A DNA stretch of 64,000 bases from the NCBI GenBank assembly GCA_000320545.1, contig ADNK01000872.1, forward strand, positions 27,480 to 91,479. Reading direction: 5' to 3'. Position 1 is the first letter of the stretch; every line of letters begins with the position of its first letter. The DNA is from Bigelowiella natans CCMP2755 (lineage: Eukaryota > Cercozoa > Chlorarachniophyceae). Positions 12,200 through 26,379 of this stretch are shown here, in pieces. A program made the position numbers and the translations under genes. A model generated the notes under the pieces. The model was not told where the DNA came from, searched no databases, and saw only the letters and a list, made by a program, of their open reading frames with translations.

Positions 12200-13300
12200 A
12201 GAAGTGCGAACCGACCGAAAAGCGAGAAATGTAATCTGGGTACCTTTCGAATTGAAAATAATATGTCAAGATCTTACAGATCATTATTTTTTGTGGGTAT
12301 GTGTCACGTTCGTTGGTTTGGATGTGCAACGTTGTGACATTGCGCAAATCCTCGCTCTGATGCAGCAATTAATGCATAGCAGAAATACCAAGCATGGCTA
12401 GCTTAAACTTCCTCTTATGCCTGTGCTCTGCGGGACACATGTCTAGATGTTGCTAATGAGAGAGTTTGAATAGGACACCATCCTACATCTATATTGTTGT
12501 ATACCATTCGATTCGCATCAGACCGTAGCGCATCTGCATGCACGAGTCTAGATGTCCGCGTAGTATCAGTAGTACTAGAGTACATCCTCACAGAGCACCA
12601 TGTGACCATGTGTGTGCATGCATAGATCTTCAAGTACGACTACATGCAGCAAGATTTTGTTGCACTAGCATAGTTCGCCAATGTAATATGTGTCATATAT
12701 ATGTAGATTGCATGCTCTAGCACTCTCTAGCTCTGTCTGTAGTTACATTGCACTCGCACAACAGCTACTGATATAGACACGTTACATAGCTAATAACATG
12801 CGTACGCGTAGTAGGTGCCCTTGCGTTTCATGACGTCGCACACCAAACTAGCAAAAGCAAAACATGTGTGTGCATTGCACAACGCACAACACTGCATCTC
12901 TATCTAGATCTGTGGCACAGAAAGTACGGATGCAATTATGCACGACTAGATGAGATACGCTGATACGCTAGCATGATGGGCATGTTGCAGCACAAATTCA
13001 GCGACACGTACATACACACTTGAGCACAAAGTAATATCCATGTCAATTCCACGTGTCCATCACAATTAGTTAGGCTGCTGCTTTGAGAGCAATCTAGCAA
13101 TGCTAGCTAGCTAGAGCAATGCTAGACACCAGACACAACGGCCTATATGTACGTAGGCTTTTAATCAATTGCTATGTGTTTAGCACCGATGTGTAAAACA
13201 CGTCAGTACTGTGCTTATTTGATCATTATGTGAGCGTGCGCGCTCATTCTACGTGACATTTGTAGCTTATACTTGGGGTGTTTATAGGAATCAAGCTGCT
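12200..13300. other. Palindrome-rich intergenic island B (convergent gap)
   Basis: Between the 3' ends of CDC27 (+) and the membrane-protein gene (-). Dense in CTAG, GCTAG, CATG, TGCATG and ACGTACG-like words, for example the GCTAGCTAGCTAG stretch near 13102-13116. No supported gene. 13300-13604 looks like ordinary A/T-rich 3' flank. Confidence 0.7.
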
Positions 13301-13604
13301 GTTGCGGCGTCGCTCATCAATTTATCGATCTATCTTCTGCAAAATAGAACAGAAATAACAACGACACATCTAGACACATCCAACAACATAGATGTGCATG
13401 TATACTGGTCTGCATAGCCAAGATACTAGAGGTGATGCCGTAATGAGTCGATGTTCGACACGTATTTCCATGAAGATAAATTTTTAGATCAGAGTAGCTT
13501 ATAATACATTCAGCGAAGATTTTTTCGTACGATTGCTTCACTGCAATTGCACACTTAGCCTCGTTTAGGTCACGGAATCATACTAGACTGCAGTGCTAAA
13601 ATTT

Positions 13605-14784
13605 TCATAGGGTTGAATTATCGTTTCCCTCCTGGTCTTTGATCCATCCACTTAAACCGGAGACAAGAGATCCTAACATAAGCATGCCTATACAGGGAAA
13701 AGAGGGTTCATAAAGGTTGATACCTCGAGTTGTTCTGAAATTATGACTTTAGATGCTATATTATATTCTATTTCAGTAGGGTACCTAGTGCAGGTTGGAA
13801 CACCAACGGCCACAAAGCATACCTAAAAGAACATTACAAATGACTGAGAAAAGCTGGTAATATGATGCTTAATGAAAAAGTTAGCAAACCATGCAAGATA
13901 GATAGACTCGGTCTTAAATATGAACTTCCCAGCAATCCCAGCCGCTAACCAAGCCAAACCTTGATTGTATGCTTGTGTTTTTTATGGAAGCTTTACAGTC
14001 AGGGTATATATTAACCAATACAATTGACATTCTAATGATGATTCTTGTTTTATGCAGTTGACTGAAAACAACTACATCCTTCACATTTTGGTCATGGTAA
14101 TGAGTTCCTTTCAATCATGGGTCAATCATGGGCAATAATGATCTTCTTAATTGTCAATCGCTTACTTGCTAGGACAAAAAAAAAGTCTGCAATGAGAAAC
14201 GTATCAATGGAGCTTTTGAGACTATCGAATGAAATAGCTACGTCCATCTTTATCAGGGTAGAGGAAGTAGGACACGACGTGGAAAGCACGAAACAACAAA
14301 GGAATTATTATCAGAAAATGATTAACATCTAGAGAGAAGGGGTGGGGGAGAATAAAGACGGGATGTCCACACAATGTAATGCATGGGATCACTAAAGGTG
14401 TGCGCGTGCGCGCGCGTGTGTGTGTCCTCGTAAATCTTAAATAGGTATGTTCATTCAGACTCAAATAAAATGCAAAATTATCACATGATAGAGTACATTG
14501 GAATTTTCAGGAAGTTGTTGATCCTCAAGTCTTCTTTGCCTTTCGGTCTCCATTTCGAGTTTCTCATACGGATTAACATCGGAGTCCCTCTCGGAGTCGC
14601 TACTAGATGAAGCCCTCAGCCTCGGAGGTTGATGGCCGCGTCGGTGTGCGGTAATTCTTACTCCAAAAATGTGGGGAGGCAATGGCCGACTCCTTGTTCC
14701 TGTGAGTGGCTTCGAGTGGCATTGACGTGAGGGCAATGTTGCTAATGTTTTCAATGAGATCAGCGCAAGTGAAAAGAGGAGCAT
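13605..14784 (-). CDS. Polytopic membrane protein with possible plastid presequence
   Basis: Start ATG at 14784 opens exon 14784-14497. It encodes a hydrophobic signal-peptide-like leader (MLLFSLALISLKTLATLPS), then a Ser/Arg/Pro-rich segment and an acidic Ser/Asp/Glu region. Downstream exons (14328-14242, 14186-14166, 13971-13890, 13822-13785, 13687-13605) encode several hydrophobic helices, among them HFLIIIPLLFRAFHVVSYFL, LAWLAAGIAGKF, YALWPLVFQPALG and MLMLGSLVSGLSGW, ending DNSTL-stop. Phases agree for all junctions except exon 1 to exon 2, so a small exon or another donor is missing. One acceptor (about 13972) is A-rich and weak. Signal peptide plus a basic, Ser-rich extension suggests a bipartite plastid presequence. 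The family is not recognised. Confidence 0.5.
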
Positions 14785-15140
14785 GCTGACTCGTTCTCTA
14801 TTTCGATGTTTTCTATCGTGTGGGTTAAAACTCAAGTTGTGTGGATGGTGTGGTTGGTAGTTATTGTCTTCCTCTTGAGATCTCCCTTCGGGTGTAGGTG
14901 AGGGGTAGGGGTCTCTTGGAATGATGTTGTTGTAGTTGTTGTAGTAGTAGTAGTAGTTGTTGTTGTTGTTGTTGTTGTTGTTGTTGATGATGATGTTTGT
15001 TAGTTAGTTAGTTATTCTGTTCGCGTCCTTGACTTCCCAGCTATGTTAGTGGATGTTGTCTCATAACGGACATTGCGAAAGTCAAAAATTGTATGATAAA
15101 ACATAGTAAAATTTTTGACTTATAGGACTAATAAACGTAG

Positions 15141-15172
<32 letters not shown>

Positions 15173-15245
15173 GAGTTGTTGAGTTGTTGCAGGAAGTAGT
15201 CAAACCCATCAACGTCGGCATCGTTCATGTTCCCGACCCTGAAAG
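14785..15245. other. Divergent gap with (TTG)n and (GTA)n repeats
   Basis: Between the start of the membrane-protein gene (-) and the small plus-strand gene. Long TTG-rich runs at about 14929-14985 and 15139-15171. The first exon(s) of the plus gene should lie here; none is certain. Confidence 0.5.
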
Positions 15246-15438
15246 GACTACGTAGATCTACCAAGTCATGCCATTTTGGCAAACCAGCTAGTTGATTTGC
15301 TAGTCACAGTCCTCACTGAAACCAGTTCGAGGCACTGCATTTTGCACGCTGCAAGTGTCTTGCAACACTTTGGAAATGTAGTTTTTCATCATTGTTTCAT
15401 TGTTTCTACAGGAGGAACTGCGACAACATCCACTGTGA
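15246..15438 (+). CDS. 3' exons of a small unidentified gene
   Basis: Exon 15246-15377 is open for 44 codons with a helical, HEAT/ARM-like look (ANQLVDLLVTVLTETSSRHC, then ILHAASVLQHFGN). It is joined in phase 0 through a good intron (pyrimidine tract TTTCATTGTTTCTACAG) to 15412-15438 (EELRQHPL, stop). The upstream acceptor at 15245 is modest. No family is recognised, and the 5' part must sit in the TTG-repeat region. An antisense frame over the same bases is longer but lacks splice support. Confidence 0.4.
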
Positions 15439-15559
15439 AAATCATTTCGTTGAAAAAACACCTGGGAAGGCAAGGACGCGAACAGAAATGACTCCTCCAA
15501 CTTCATGCCATCCACAACCAGCAGGGGCAATGTCTCCGCAAAAACCGGGGATGTTGTGG

Positions 15560-16070
15560 CTGGCGTGAAGCTTGTGCATCCGAGTGGACCATGAAGGTGT
15601 GGTCCATGGGCCCGGATTTTTCGCTTGGGGTTTGAAGGTGTGGTGTTCTTGCCTGCGCGTGTGTTGTGCACGTGCGTGCGTCACATTCATTGCGTCTGTG
15701 ATCTGGACAAATTTGAAATGAAAGTTTTTTTCTTGTGACGCTGCCTCATGTGATCTGTGGTCTAGACCTCTCTCTCTCTCTCTCTTATACTCTCTCTCTC
15801 TCTCTCCAAACGCACAGTTGAATGATGCACGTGTGCACGTTCGCGTGCACATCTAGACGTCTAGACATGCAAGTGGACAAATGGATGGCACCCCCAGACC
15901 CCACGCTGGCACGCCGCACACTTGCCATTTGCACATGCACGCATGTTTGTCATCATGGTTAGCTGTCTGTGCCGCCCTCATGTGCTTAACCATCAGCCAA
16001 CCCACGCGAAAAACATGAAAAGCCATCTTTGTGTTGCGGTGGCGTGACATGTCATCGTCACATTCACTGC
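15560..16070. other. Palindrome-rich intergenic island C (convergent gap)
   Basis: Gap between converging 3' ends (small + gene and NSUN5 -). GTGCACGTGTGCACG-type palindromes, CTAGACGTCTAGACATG and CATG words cluster at about 15650-16060. An interrupted (CT)n run lies at 15770-15806. No gene seen. Confidence 0.65.
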
Positions 16071-16075
16071 AGCAA

Positions 16076-18498
<2,423 letters not shown>

Positions 18499-19008
18499 GT
18501 TTATGGCCTTATTATCTCTATGAACGAGGCGGGATCAGGATCAGAGTGTAATCCAAACTTATAGAGAATACCCTAAATACACCCCAACAGATGCTTCAAG
18601 TTTCCCTTGATATTCGGCACAGCAGCACACACACACACACACGCTTCAATCGGGTATTTGGGCAGAGCCATTGCGAGTACTACTACTCCCCATTATTATT
18701 ATTATTATTATTATTTTTGATCTCGTAGCTCTCCGACACCATCATCAATAGGGGGTTGTCGTACACATAATTACCGACTAGATTCATCTGTTGCTCTACT
18801 CACTATTTGGTAGGTGCGACAAGGAAATATTGGTGTCGTCGTGTGTGAATGTGTGCGTGTGTTTGTGTGTGTGTATCTGTATTCAGTTACGATAGATCTA
18901 CCTCGAGTCATCATCGTATCATTATCATCATGTGTAACTACTCGTAACTAACTACTACGAAGAAGGGGGAGGAGAAGGAAGAGTATGATCATAGTAGTAG
19001 TGTAACAG
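18499..19008. other. Divergent gap with (CA)n and (TTA)n repeats
   Basis: Presumed shared promoter of NSUN5 (-) and the membrane glycoprotein gene (+). CA run at about 18625-18643, ATT run at about 18692-18714, and GT-rich tracts at 18838-18877. No gene and no CATG/CTAG island. Confidence 0.5.
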
Positions 19009-19551
19009 ATGATAGAGAGATTAAGAAAGCATGATGGGCTGCTGTGGATTATATCCTTATTGCTCTCGGTAACAACTGCGAACTGCAAATTGGACTCTAA
19101 AGGTTTGGTAGTATAATAGCTACTAAAGTCATTGGGATGATGACATATGGGTATTTGATCGGAGAGATGTGGGAAAGTTTCGGAGCGGATATGAATGTCC
19201 ATAATCTACAATCGTATACTGAAACCAAAACAAAAAATATATCATTGTCATGGTCACCATTTATTTTGTATCAAGAATTAAAGCGACCGCGCACAAGCAC
19301 CTTACTTTTTTCTCTTACTTTAACGCACCCCCCTCCTCATATAAAACTTACCATCACTCGATAATCCAGAGTGGGCTGAATGGCACTTTTTCAACACTCC
19401 TGGATGCAGAGACCACACCGAAGGCGCCTTTCAGTTTGTCAAAGTCCCTCCATCCTTAACAAATACACACTTGACGTACAAATACACGTGTACTCATCTA
19501 TAGTGGATCATGTATGTAAGAAATATGAGGAAATCGTAGACGAATTCACAT

Positions 19552-19583
<32 letters not shown>

Positions 19584-20634
19584 AATGTATCTTTGATAGT
19601 ATGGAAACTGCCATGAAGACACGTGGACTGCCCGAGGATTTGTTAAGTATCACTATCCTAACATAGTGGAAGTTTTTGGCACAGACATTACTTGCCAGGT
19701 AATATTGATAGCAAAATCACGTTATTCTGGTGGGAACATAAGTAACTGATTCTATTGCTGTACACCCTGACCTCCTCCTCCTTGTCGTGAAAGAATCCAC
19801 TAGGGAACGAAACATTAGGAATAGGAAACTGTACGGAGCAAAGAGCATTCCTAGGTTGTACTTGTTTAAAGAATTAAGTGATGTACTATGACTCCAATCA
19901 GTTTCTATCCAACGAGTCTTAATTGATTCACCTCCATCTCCAACGAGTATTTAATTGACTGCACTAAGCTCCTACTGTTATTGCTTTCAAGGTCCCTCCT
20001 CAGTAAAAGCAGCGACAGAATCTTTAGATGATGTTGTCAAGGTACTACTACTACTACAATTGAAAGGGGTGTTACGCACAAAATCATACGTAGTAGTCCT
20101 TGCAAGAAATATAAGCAATACTATCACAGGTGGTATTTCGCTATGAGAAGCACGACCCTGAGGAAGAGGAGGAAACGATCATCACTTGCACGAATCGTCT
20201 CAATGGAACCCAAACTGATCAAATATACGAAATACTCGCTATGAAACGTGGATTTTGTGACAATGGAATGATGGCATCGTGCTACCTTGATAGTCACTAC
20301 TATCAAGAGAATTTCGAAAGCTCATGGTAACTGTGGAGAAGACTAATTTAAATGGAATCATCATTCAATTTTATTTTGAAGCAATACGTGTTATACCACT
20401 ACTAATGCTATTACCGCTATCACTATTACTACCGTTAAAGGTGTCCAAATTATCCTAAAAATGTGACGACATGGTTGCAATCTAGTGCAGCTACGACAGT
20501 CTGCCAAGAGGTTCGGTCAGGTTTTCAGGTAGTAGTAGTAACCGTATAAATGCATCTTACAACCTCAACTACTCTGTATCTTCCTGCCCTCTGCTGCTGC
20601 TTCTGCTGTATCTCTTCTCAGTCATATCCCCCAA

Positions 20635-20688
<54 letters not shown>

Positions 20689-21016
20689 CCACTAACATCT
20701 GCAAATCATCTCAAACACCTCACGCAAATCGAGCAAACTAGTGTGTTTTCTCCGTCCGTCCCTCTAGTTGCTCGGTTCCGAGATCTATGTACTCGCTTGT
20801 GAGAGCACTGTCCTGGCCGAAGCTATCTTAAGCGCTGGAATTCCCAACAAAACAAATCCTTTCTACAATGCTAGTGAAAGATATTCCCAGCAAGGACTTA
20901 GCAGTAGTTCTCCAGCACCACGGCATTGTAGTGTCACTATGTTTAACGGGACCACCATTCCAGACAATTTCAACCAGCGCTTCAACGAGTAAGATACTAC
21001 TATTTTAATATATATA

Positions 21017-21051
<35 letters not shown>

Positions 21052-22797
21052 CACATAATAGAGCAATGTATATAGTTCAAAGTTCTCGAGAAATATTTGC
21101 GGAAATGCCGAGTACATTGTGTATGAAATGGACTGAGTGTTGAATCCTAAATTATGCTCGTTACTAATAACTGATAGCCCATGCACGTTGCTAATCCTAT
21201 CGCTTATTTCCACCTATCCTGCCAGATTTATGCCTTCTGTCTCTGATTGGAACGAGGAATGGGTATTAGAACTATGCTTCAAACTACCAGAGGACTTCAA
21301 CGCAACAGATTGGGAAGGAGAGGAGGCTCTTATGGGGTCCGATGTCTACGAAGAAGGGTGCTTTCGCTTTATATCACACATTATTCCGGATATTGACATG
21401 TGTGCAATCTATTTTTTAATTGATTATAGTGTTGTATAGTTGTTGTGGTGAAATATAGTGCAGTATTATTATTGTTATTATCATCATTATTATTGTTGCG
21501 ACAGGTACGCTTATGCGTTCATCGATAAATATGGCTTCGGTTTTAACAAGAAAGGCGAGCCATTACCTCCCCAAAATCCTTGGTTCGCACAATATGGAGT
21601 TCCAGAGCGAGTTGGAAGAGTAGAATTAGCACTTTTCTCGCCTGAAGAAGAGTACTGTGTGACAGTTGATTCACATGATATGATAAACAATTTCCCTTGC
21701 TTTACCACTATCTTGTGGTCGCATCTGAAAGAGGTACTACTACTATCACTAATAATATTACTACTACTCAGATATTAGTAGGTCTCTAATACCGAATAAT
21801 ATAAATAATAATCATTATAATACGTTTTGAATGCATTCTACCCTATTATACGCATCAAACCACCACGTTTACATTATTGCCTTCTTGAGAAGGATTTCCT
21901 CCAACTTTTGTTCCGTCGTTTTTTTGCATCATCAGGTGATAACCGTGCGCCATTGGGACGGCAACATCACCTACGATCATGTTCCTGACCTTATAGGAGC
22001 AACCAATTCCACTTTTGGAAATTTTTCCGGAAGTATAACGCTTATTAGATTTCACCAGTCAGGAAACAAGTACTGCGATGACCTTGAATCAAGCCGCCTC
22101 ACAAGATCACCATCTGTAGAAGTCCCCACTCAATCTCCACAACTGGAGCCAACTGTGCCGTCGTCACCAACAACCTTGAGTCCATCATCATCGAGCTACT
22201 ACTACTACTACTCTCAATACTTTCTGGATGATTCTTCTCTGGCTTGCTCGAGCCAGCAGGTCAACTTTAGCGGAGCAACTTTCGTTTGTGGAGATTGTAA
22301 GGTAATACTTAACCTCTCCTTCCCTCCATCTGTTTCACTCTCTATGTGTGCGTGCATTGTAGGTGCTTTTTTTGGGTGTGCTGTCCACTTATTTGCGATG
22401 TTTTCTTGATTCGAATTTACCAGTTTTCTTGTTCAGATGAAATGATGTTTAATATATTCAAATAGAATGAAAACAACAACATCATTTTGCTTGTGTAGGT
22501 TATAGTGTCGGACATTTCCAAGATGAGAACTTGTGATAACTACTGTGCACACCACAGGTTGAGGTACTGATTCTTGATCAGACTTTATGATGTATGTCCT
22601 TAATTGAGGAGTTATGAAATCATCATCATTATCATGTGGATATGATAAAATTCAAACAAGAAAGTGACTGCTATCTCATCTTATATTCTATAAATAAGGT
22701 GCAAAACAAGTTACCTTCAGTATAGCTGTAACGATATATCAGAGAGCGAATACCGGTAAGAGAAGTAGTAGTAGTGGTGGTAGTAGTACTGATTAGG

Positions 22798-22839
<42 letters not shown>

Positions 22840-23632
22840 ACATGCACCTATTCCAGAAGCCTCCTCCGTATAATAGTGTTCTTCATGATGCAGTAGCATC
22901 AGCATCATACTACTACCAGCACCATTCTTTCGTGATCCATCCCAAACGTCGTCGTCGCTGCCTCTCCTCGTACCATCGTTTAACCTCGGCCTTCTTATCC
23001 TCTCAGCAGCAGCGTAATCATTATTGATTATATTTATTCATTTTTTTTGTCAGATGTTCTTATGACTGGACTAGCTCCTTCTCCTCCTCCTCCGTGAGAA
23101 TTCAGGATAATGTATTATGCGTCTGCTCTACTGAAGCGGTGGAGGAGTCTCAGGGCAACAACATGGTTGTGGTGATGATGATTCTAACAGTAAAAGTAGA
23201 AAGGGGATATTTAATAATGCTAAGGAGTAATACTTCTACGTATGTAACAGGTAGTTAGCGTGACAACGAGCAGCGTCTTTCACAGTCTTCAACTCAGTAC
23301 AATGAATAGCACAGAGCAACTGCAATTTCAAACCGAATATAAAAATGCGCTCTCCTCTTATATAGCGGTGATAATAAATAATATAAGCTTCGTGGACATG
23401 TCTTCATTTAGATTAGTGAGACCTTAATCCGTCTAAACAGTCAATTATCAAATATCTTATTGTGTTAAGAACGACTTGCCGTATTGCAGATTCCGCCAGA
23501 CTGGGTTAGTATCCTTGATGTACGAAGTGGAAGCACTATAGTGGACACGAGAGTAATTCATTTCTAATGAGATATATTTATTCATTCCACTCCCCTCACT
23601 AATGTTCCCTCCCTCTTTCCCTCTCTCCTTCC

Positions 23633-23716
<84 letters not shown>

Positions 23717-24525
23717 ATTGTGTGTCTGGGTCTTGTTTGTACTCTGGAGTCAATTAATACCACTCATTTCAGCTAATTATTTCATAAGATACGTATGTTT
23801 GGCGATATCCAAGCAAGTTCATTCTCTTCTCAGGTGTATATTTTTCAGTAGCACAAACAATATTTGGTTGCGTACATTATGAAGGATGCATTCATTTTTC
23901 AAATAAAACAAATTACGACGTATTTACAGATTTAGAAAATATGTTGGTTAGTGCTCAATGGCATTATATTCTTTCAGGCACGGACAAACGCTACGAATAT
24001 CTCTCGGCACAGTACGAACGACAACAAAATACATGATGCTGAAAATGGAACAATTCTAGAGAAAATAACTACATAAAATCACGCTTAGACACACATGCTT
24101 GTAAAACGGCCAGGTTTATAAGTACTTATGGATCTCCAAGCTTCCCAAATCTCCACACCACTGTAATTGGATCGATTTCACCCACATCATCACCCTCAAC
24201 GTACGAAGCTTCAAAAAATAAGGAGGTACGATATCTGTTAGAGAAGAAAGTCATCCATTCGTACCAACACGCCGTAAATGATATTTACTGAGCATCGGTT
24301 TGTTACTCTTAGTCCGCTTTCATTACGGTGCTGGTAGTTGTGTTCTCGTTGTCGTTCCTGGCGTTTGCAGGCAGTTGCTACATGTGTTGGTGGTGGAGAA
24401 TCAAAATATCCAAAAAAGTATCTAGCTTTGGGAACGCTTCTTCTGTCAATGCCAATGATAGTGGTGGTAGTGGGATGCAAGTGTCACCCACAACACTGAC
24501 CTCTTGCTCGAAAACTGCCTGGTAA
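19009..24525 (+). CDS. Type I membrane glycoprotein, Cys-rich ectodomain, orphan
   Basis: About 15-17 small exons. ATG at 19009 begins a signal peptide (KHDGLLWIISLLLSVTTANC). Supported exons: 19009-19102, 19370-about 19485, 19600-19698, 19992-20041, 20130-20326, 20441-20528, 20768-20988, 21227-21399, 21505-21733, 21936-22301, 22499-22557, 23054-about 23170, 23251-23367, 23490-23552, about 24115-24225, 24313-24525. Most junction phases agree; the joins near 19.5 and 23.6-24.1 kb are unsettled. The ectodomain has many Cys and N-glycosylation sequons. A segment ending IPPDWVSILDVRSGSTIVDT resembles the short beta-alpha repeats seen in many protist surface proteins. A Ser/Thr/Pro stalk precedes one transmembrane helix (AFITVLVVVFSLSFLAFAG), then CYMCWWWR and a short tail. 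Likely cell-surface or endomembrane; function unknown. Confidence 0.7.
20638..20690. repeat. (CT)n microsatellite in intron
   Basis: Near-perfect CT run within the intron preceding exon 20768 of the membrane glycoprotein gene. It extends the pyrimidine tract before the acceptor. Confidence 0.9.
21018..21050. repeat. (GT)n microsatellite in intron
   Basis: GT dinucleotide run about 20 bp downstream of the donor at 20989, in the membrane glycoprotein gene. Confidence 0.9.
22800..22838. repeat. (CA)n microsatellite in intron
   Basis: About 19 CA units in the intron between exons 22499-22557 and 23054 of the membrane glycoprotein gene. Confidence 0.9.
23637..23715. repeat. Compound (CT)n-(GT)n microsatellite
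   Basis: CT run (about 23637-23674) passing directly into a GT run (about 23677-23715), within the 3' half of the membrane glycoprotein gene. The exon structure here is the least certain of that gene. Confidence 0.9.
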
Positions 24526-24544
24526 GTATTATCGATGCGAGTCA

Positions 24545-25080
24545 GCTGAGCAAAATTACTTCAATGTCTGAGCAAGCATGCATGGCATCATGGCAGAGTA
24601 AGTGGACGATCTAAATCACGCATTCACGAATTGTTGCGACCACATATAACACATTGAATGAAGCTTGCATGGAATCTGCCAATCCAGATAGTGGCATGGC
24701 AATGGGTAAATAAACAATGCATCGCATGCACGTCAACATGAAACAGGCATTTCCTGCGCATCGTCAAAGAACTAATACGCAAGATGCAGCTTGGGAGCAT
24801 GAAGCCGCAGCCATGCTAGCACGTGTCATTTGATTTTTTCAAATTTTCATTTTTCGCTTAGTTCGGCTCATTTTATACGCTATAGTAGACTAGAGCATGT
24901 GTGCCCCATGCTAGCATGCGCGTACTAGCGCATACCATGTACATTTCCACCTTCGTGCACATACATGAAGTCTACTAGAGCGTGAACGTCTGTCCATTGT
25001 CGCCATTTGATGAATTGTCCCTTTGTGATGTGAGATCATCAGTGCCCATTTGTTGCCATTTGAGAATGAAGAAATTACAG
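24545..25080. other. Palindrome-rich intergenic island D (convergent gap)
   Basis: Between the membrane glycoprotein gene (+) and COMMD1 (-). Words such as GCATGCATGG, GCATCGCATGCACG and CCATGCTAGCATGCGCG are dense. No gene seen. Confidence 0.7.
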
Positions 25081-25141
25081 GTCAAATTAAGCATTTGAAG
25101 CTGTCCAAGCTCGCGCTAAAATCGTTCGAATTTATTACTTC

Positions 25142-26001
25142 TTACGACTGAGATGAGATATTGTCTATGTGAGACTCTATCTTATCCAGTTCAGCAATAA
25201 CCTTGTCGAGGCCATTTCGGTCCAATTCGCAGTGGACAACGTCGGAAACTTTGTCCTGCATTCCATTGCATTTTGTAAGTGGATATATGAAGGTACATTC
25301 AGGTAACTAAGGGGTACACCTGATTTTTCAAGCTCAATCGGATTATGGCAGTAGGCTCATTGATATCAGGGATGTTCTTCGAGTTTGACTTTACATCAAT
25401 TCTCCAAGAGAACTCTGATGATTTACATTTGCTTAAAAGACATCCTATTTCCGTGAAGAACTAAGATCTAACCTCGTAAGTCATTGTTCCATACAGTTTT
25501 GCTTACGATTGCCTTATGTATCTGCAAGTATGCGTGCACCAAAAATTCAAACAGATCATGTATATTCAGCAAATTTCCAAAATTTCTAACCTTCGTGCTT
25601 TCTGTTTTCCACACATGGCTCAGAACCTGTAAAAAGCTCCATTTGAAATGTGATGTAATGTAGAATCATGCTAGCTTAGATTCACCTTTTTGTGTTCATC
25701 AGAAAGTTCCTGCTGATCGACTTCTTGCTCGAAGCGACTCAAAGTCCAATTTCCCCTCCCTGCTCTGCGGAGCAGTCTCTCACATGAACCAAGGAAGTCA
25801 TTTATTTCTAGATATCAAAACAGCTTCAGAAATTAAACACAAAAAAGTTTTCGTTTCTCTACTTTGACTCCCCATCTTAGAGTCTGAGAATATTTTATCC
25901 TGCACTTCTTTGTCCATCGCTCCACTTTCTCCATAGAACCCCCTCTTAACAAGCTGGCGCAGCAGCGCAAGGAATAACTGGCCAGAGAGATCGTTATCCA
26001 T
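25142..26001 (-). CDS. COMMD1: COMM domain-containing protein 1 (Commander complex)
   Basis: Small subunit of the Commander/CCC endosomal recycling complex. Exons 26001-25863, 25807-25686, 25626-25591, 25521-25473, 25444-25320 and 25255-25142 sum to 194 residues with consistent phases; animal COMMD1 is 190. The N-terminal helical domain starts MDNDLSGQLFLALLRQL and includes VLSHVWKTESTK and KAIVSKTVWNNDLRG, matching COMMD1 rather than other paralogues. The COMM domain carries the hallmark W-x-I-D (FSWRIDVKSNS), EPTAIIRLSL, and a C-terminal helix VIAELDKIESHIDNIS. A 5'UTR acceptor lies just upstream of the ATG (about 26007), so a non-coding first exon is likely around 26020-26150. The next gene upstream (AP-1 mu) is in tandem. 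Confidence 0.9.
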
Positions 26002-26379
26002 AGCTCCTGAAATCATTTCAATTGTAATCACATCGATAAATCTAAAAAGAAACTTTATTTCAAACTTCCGTAGATGGGGCCTCACGGGGGAGCAGACCAA
26101 ATCGTTGGATTTATTTCTCATACGGGAAAAGGATGGGATTTTGATCTTGCGACAACCTAAATGTTAAATGAATCAACTCAAGCATTGAAAACACTTCGTT
26201 CACTCGCTTCACTCCATGGCTTCACTCGTGTCCGTGAACCTTTCTTTCTTTCTTTCTTCGAATCAAGCAATGGAACCATGTGTTCATTCATTCATTCATT
26301 CAATCAATCAATGAAAGCGTTTCTTTCTTTCCTTTTTGGAATCACTTGCAGCTTGTTGTCTGTGCATCGCTAGATCGTG

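Noticed and set aside
15216-15245. A 23-nt intron that would fuse the segment after the TTG repeat to exon 15246
   Set aside because: Phases fit, but no other intron here is shorter than about 40 bp, so an ultra-short intron is not credible without RNA evidence.
15300-15852. Long minus-strand frames opposite the small plus gene and island C
   Set aside because: The plus strand has a good intron with matching phase. The minus frames are antisense or composition-driven.
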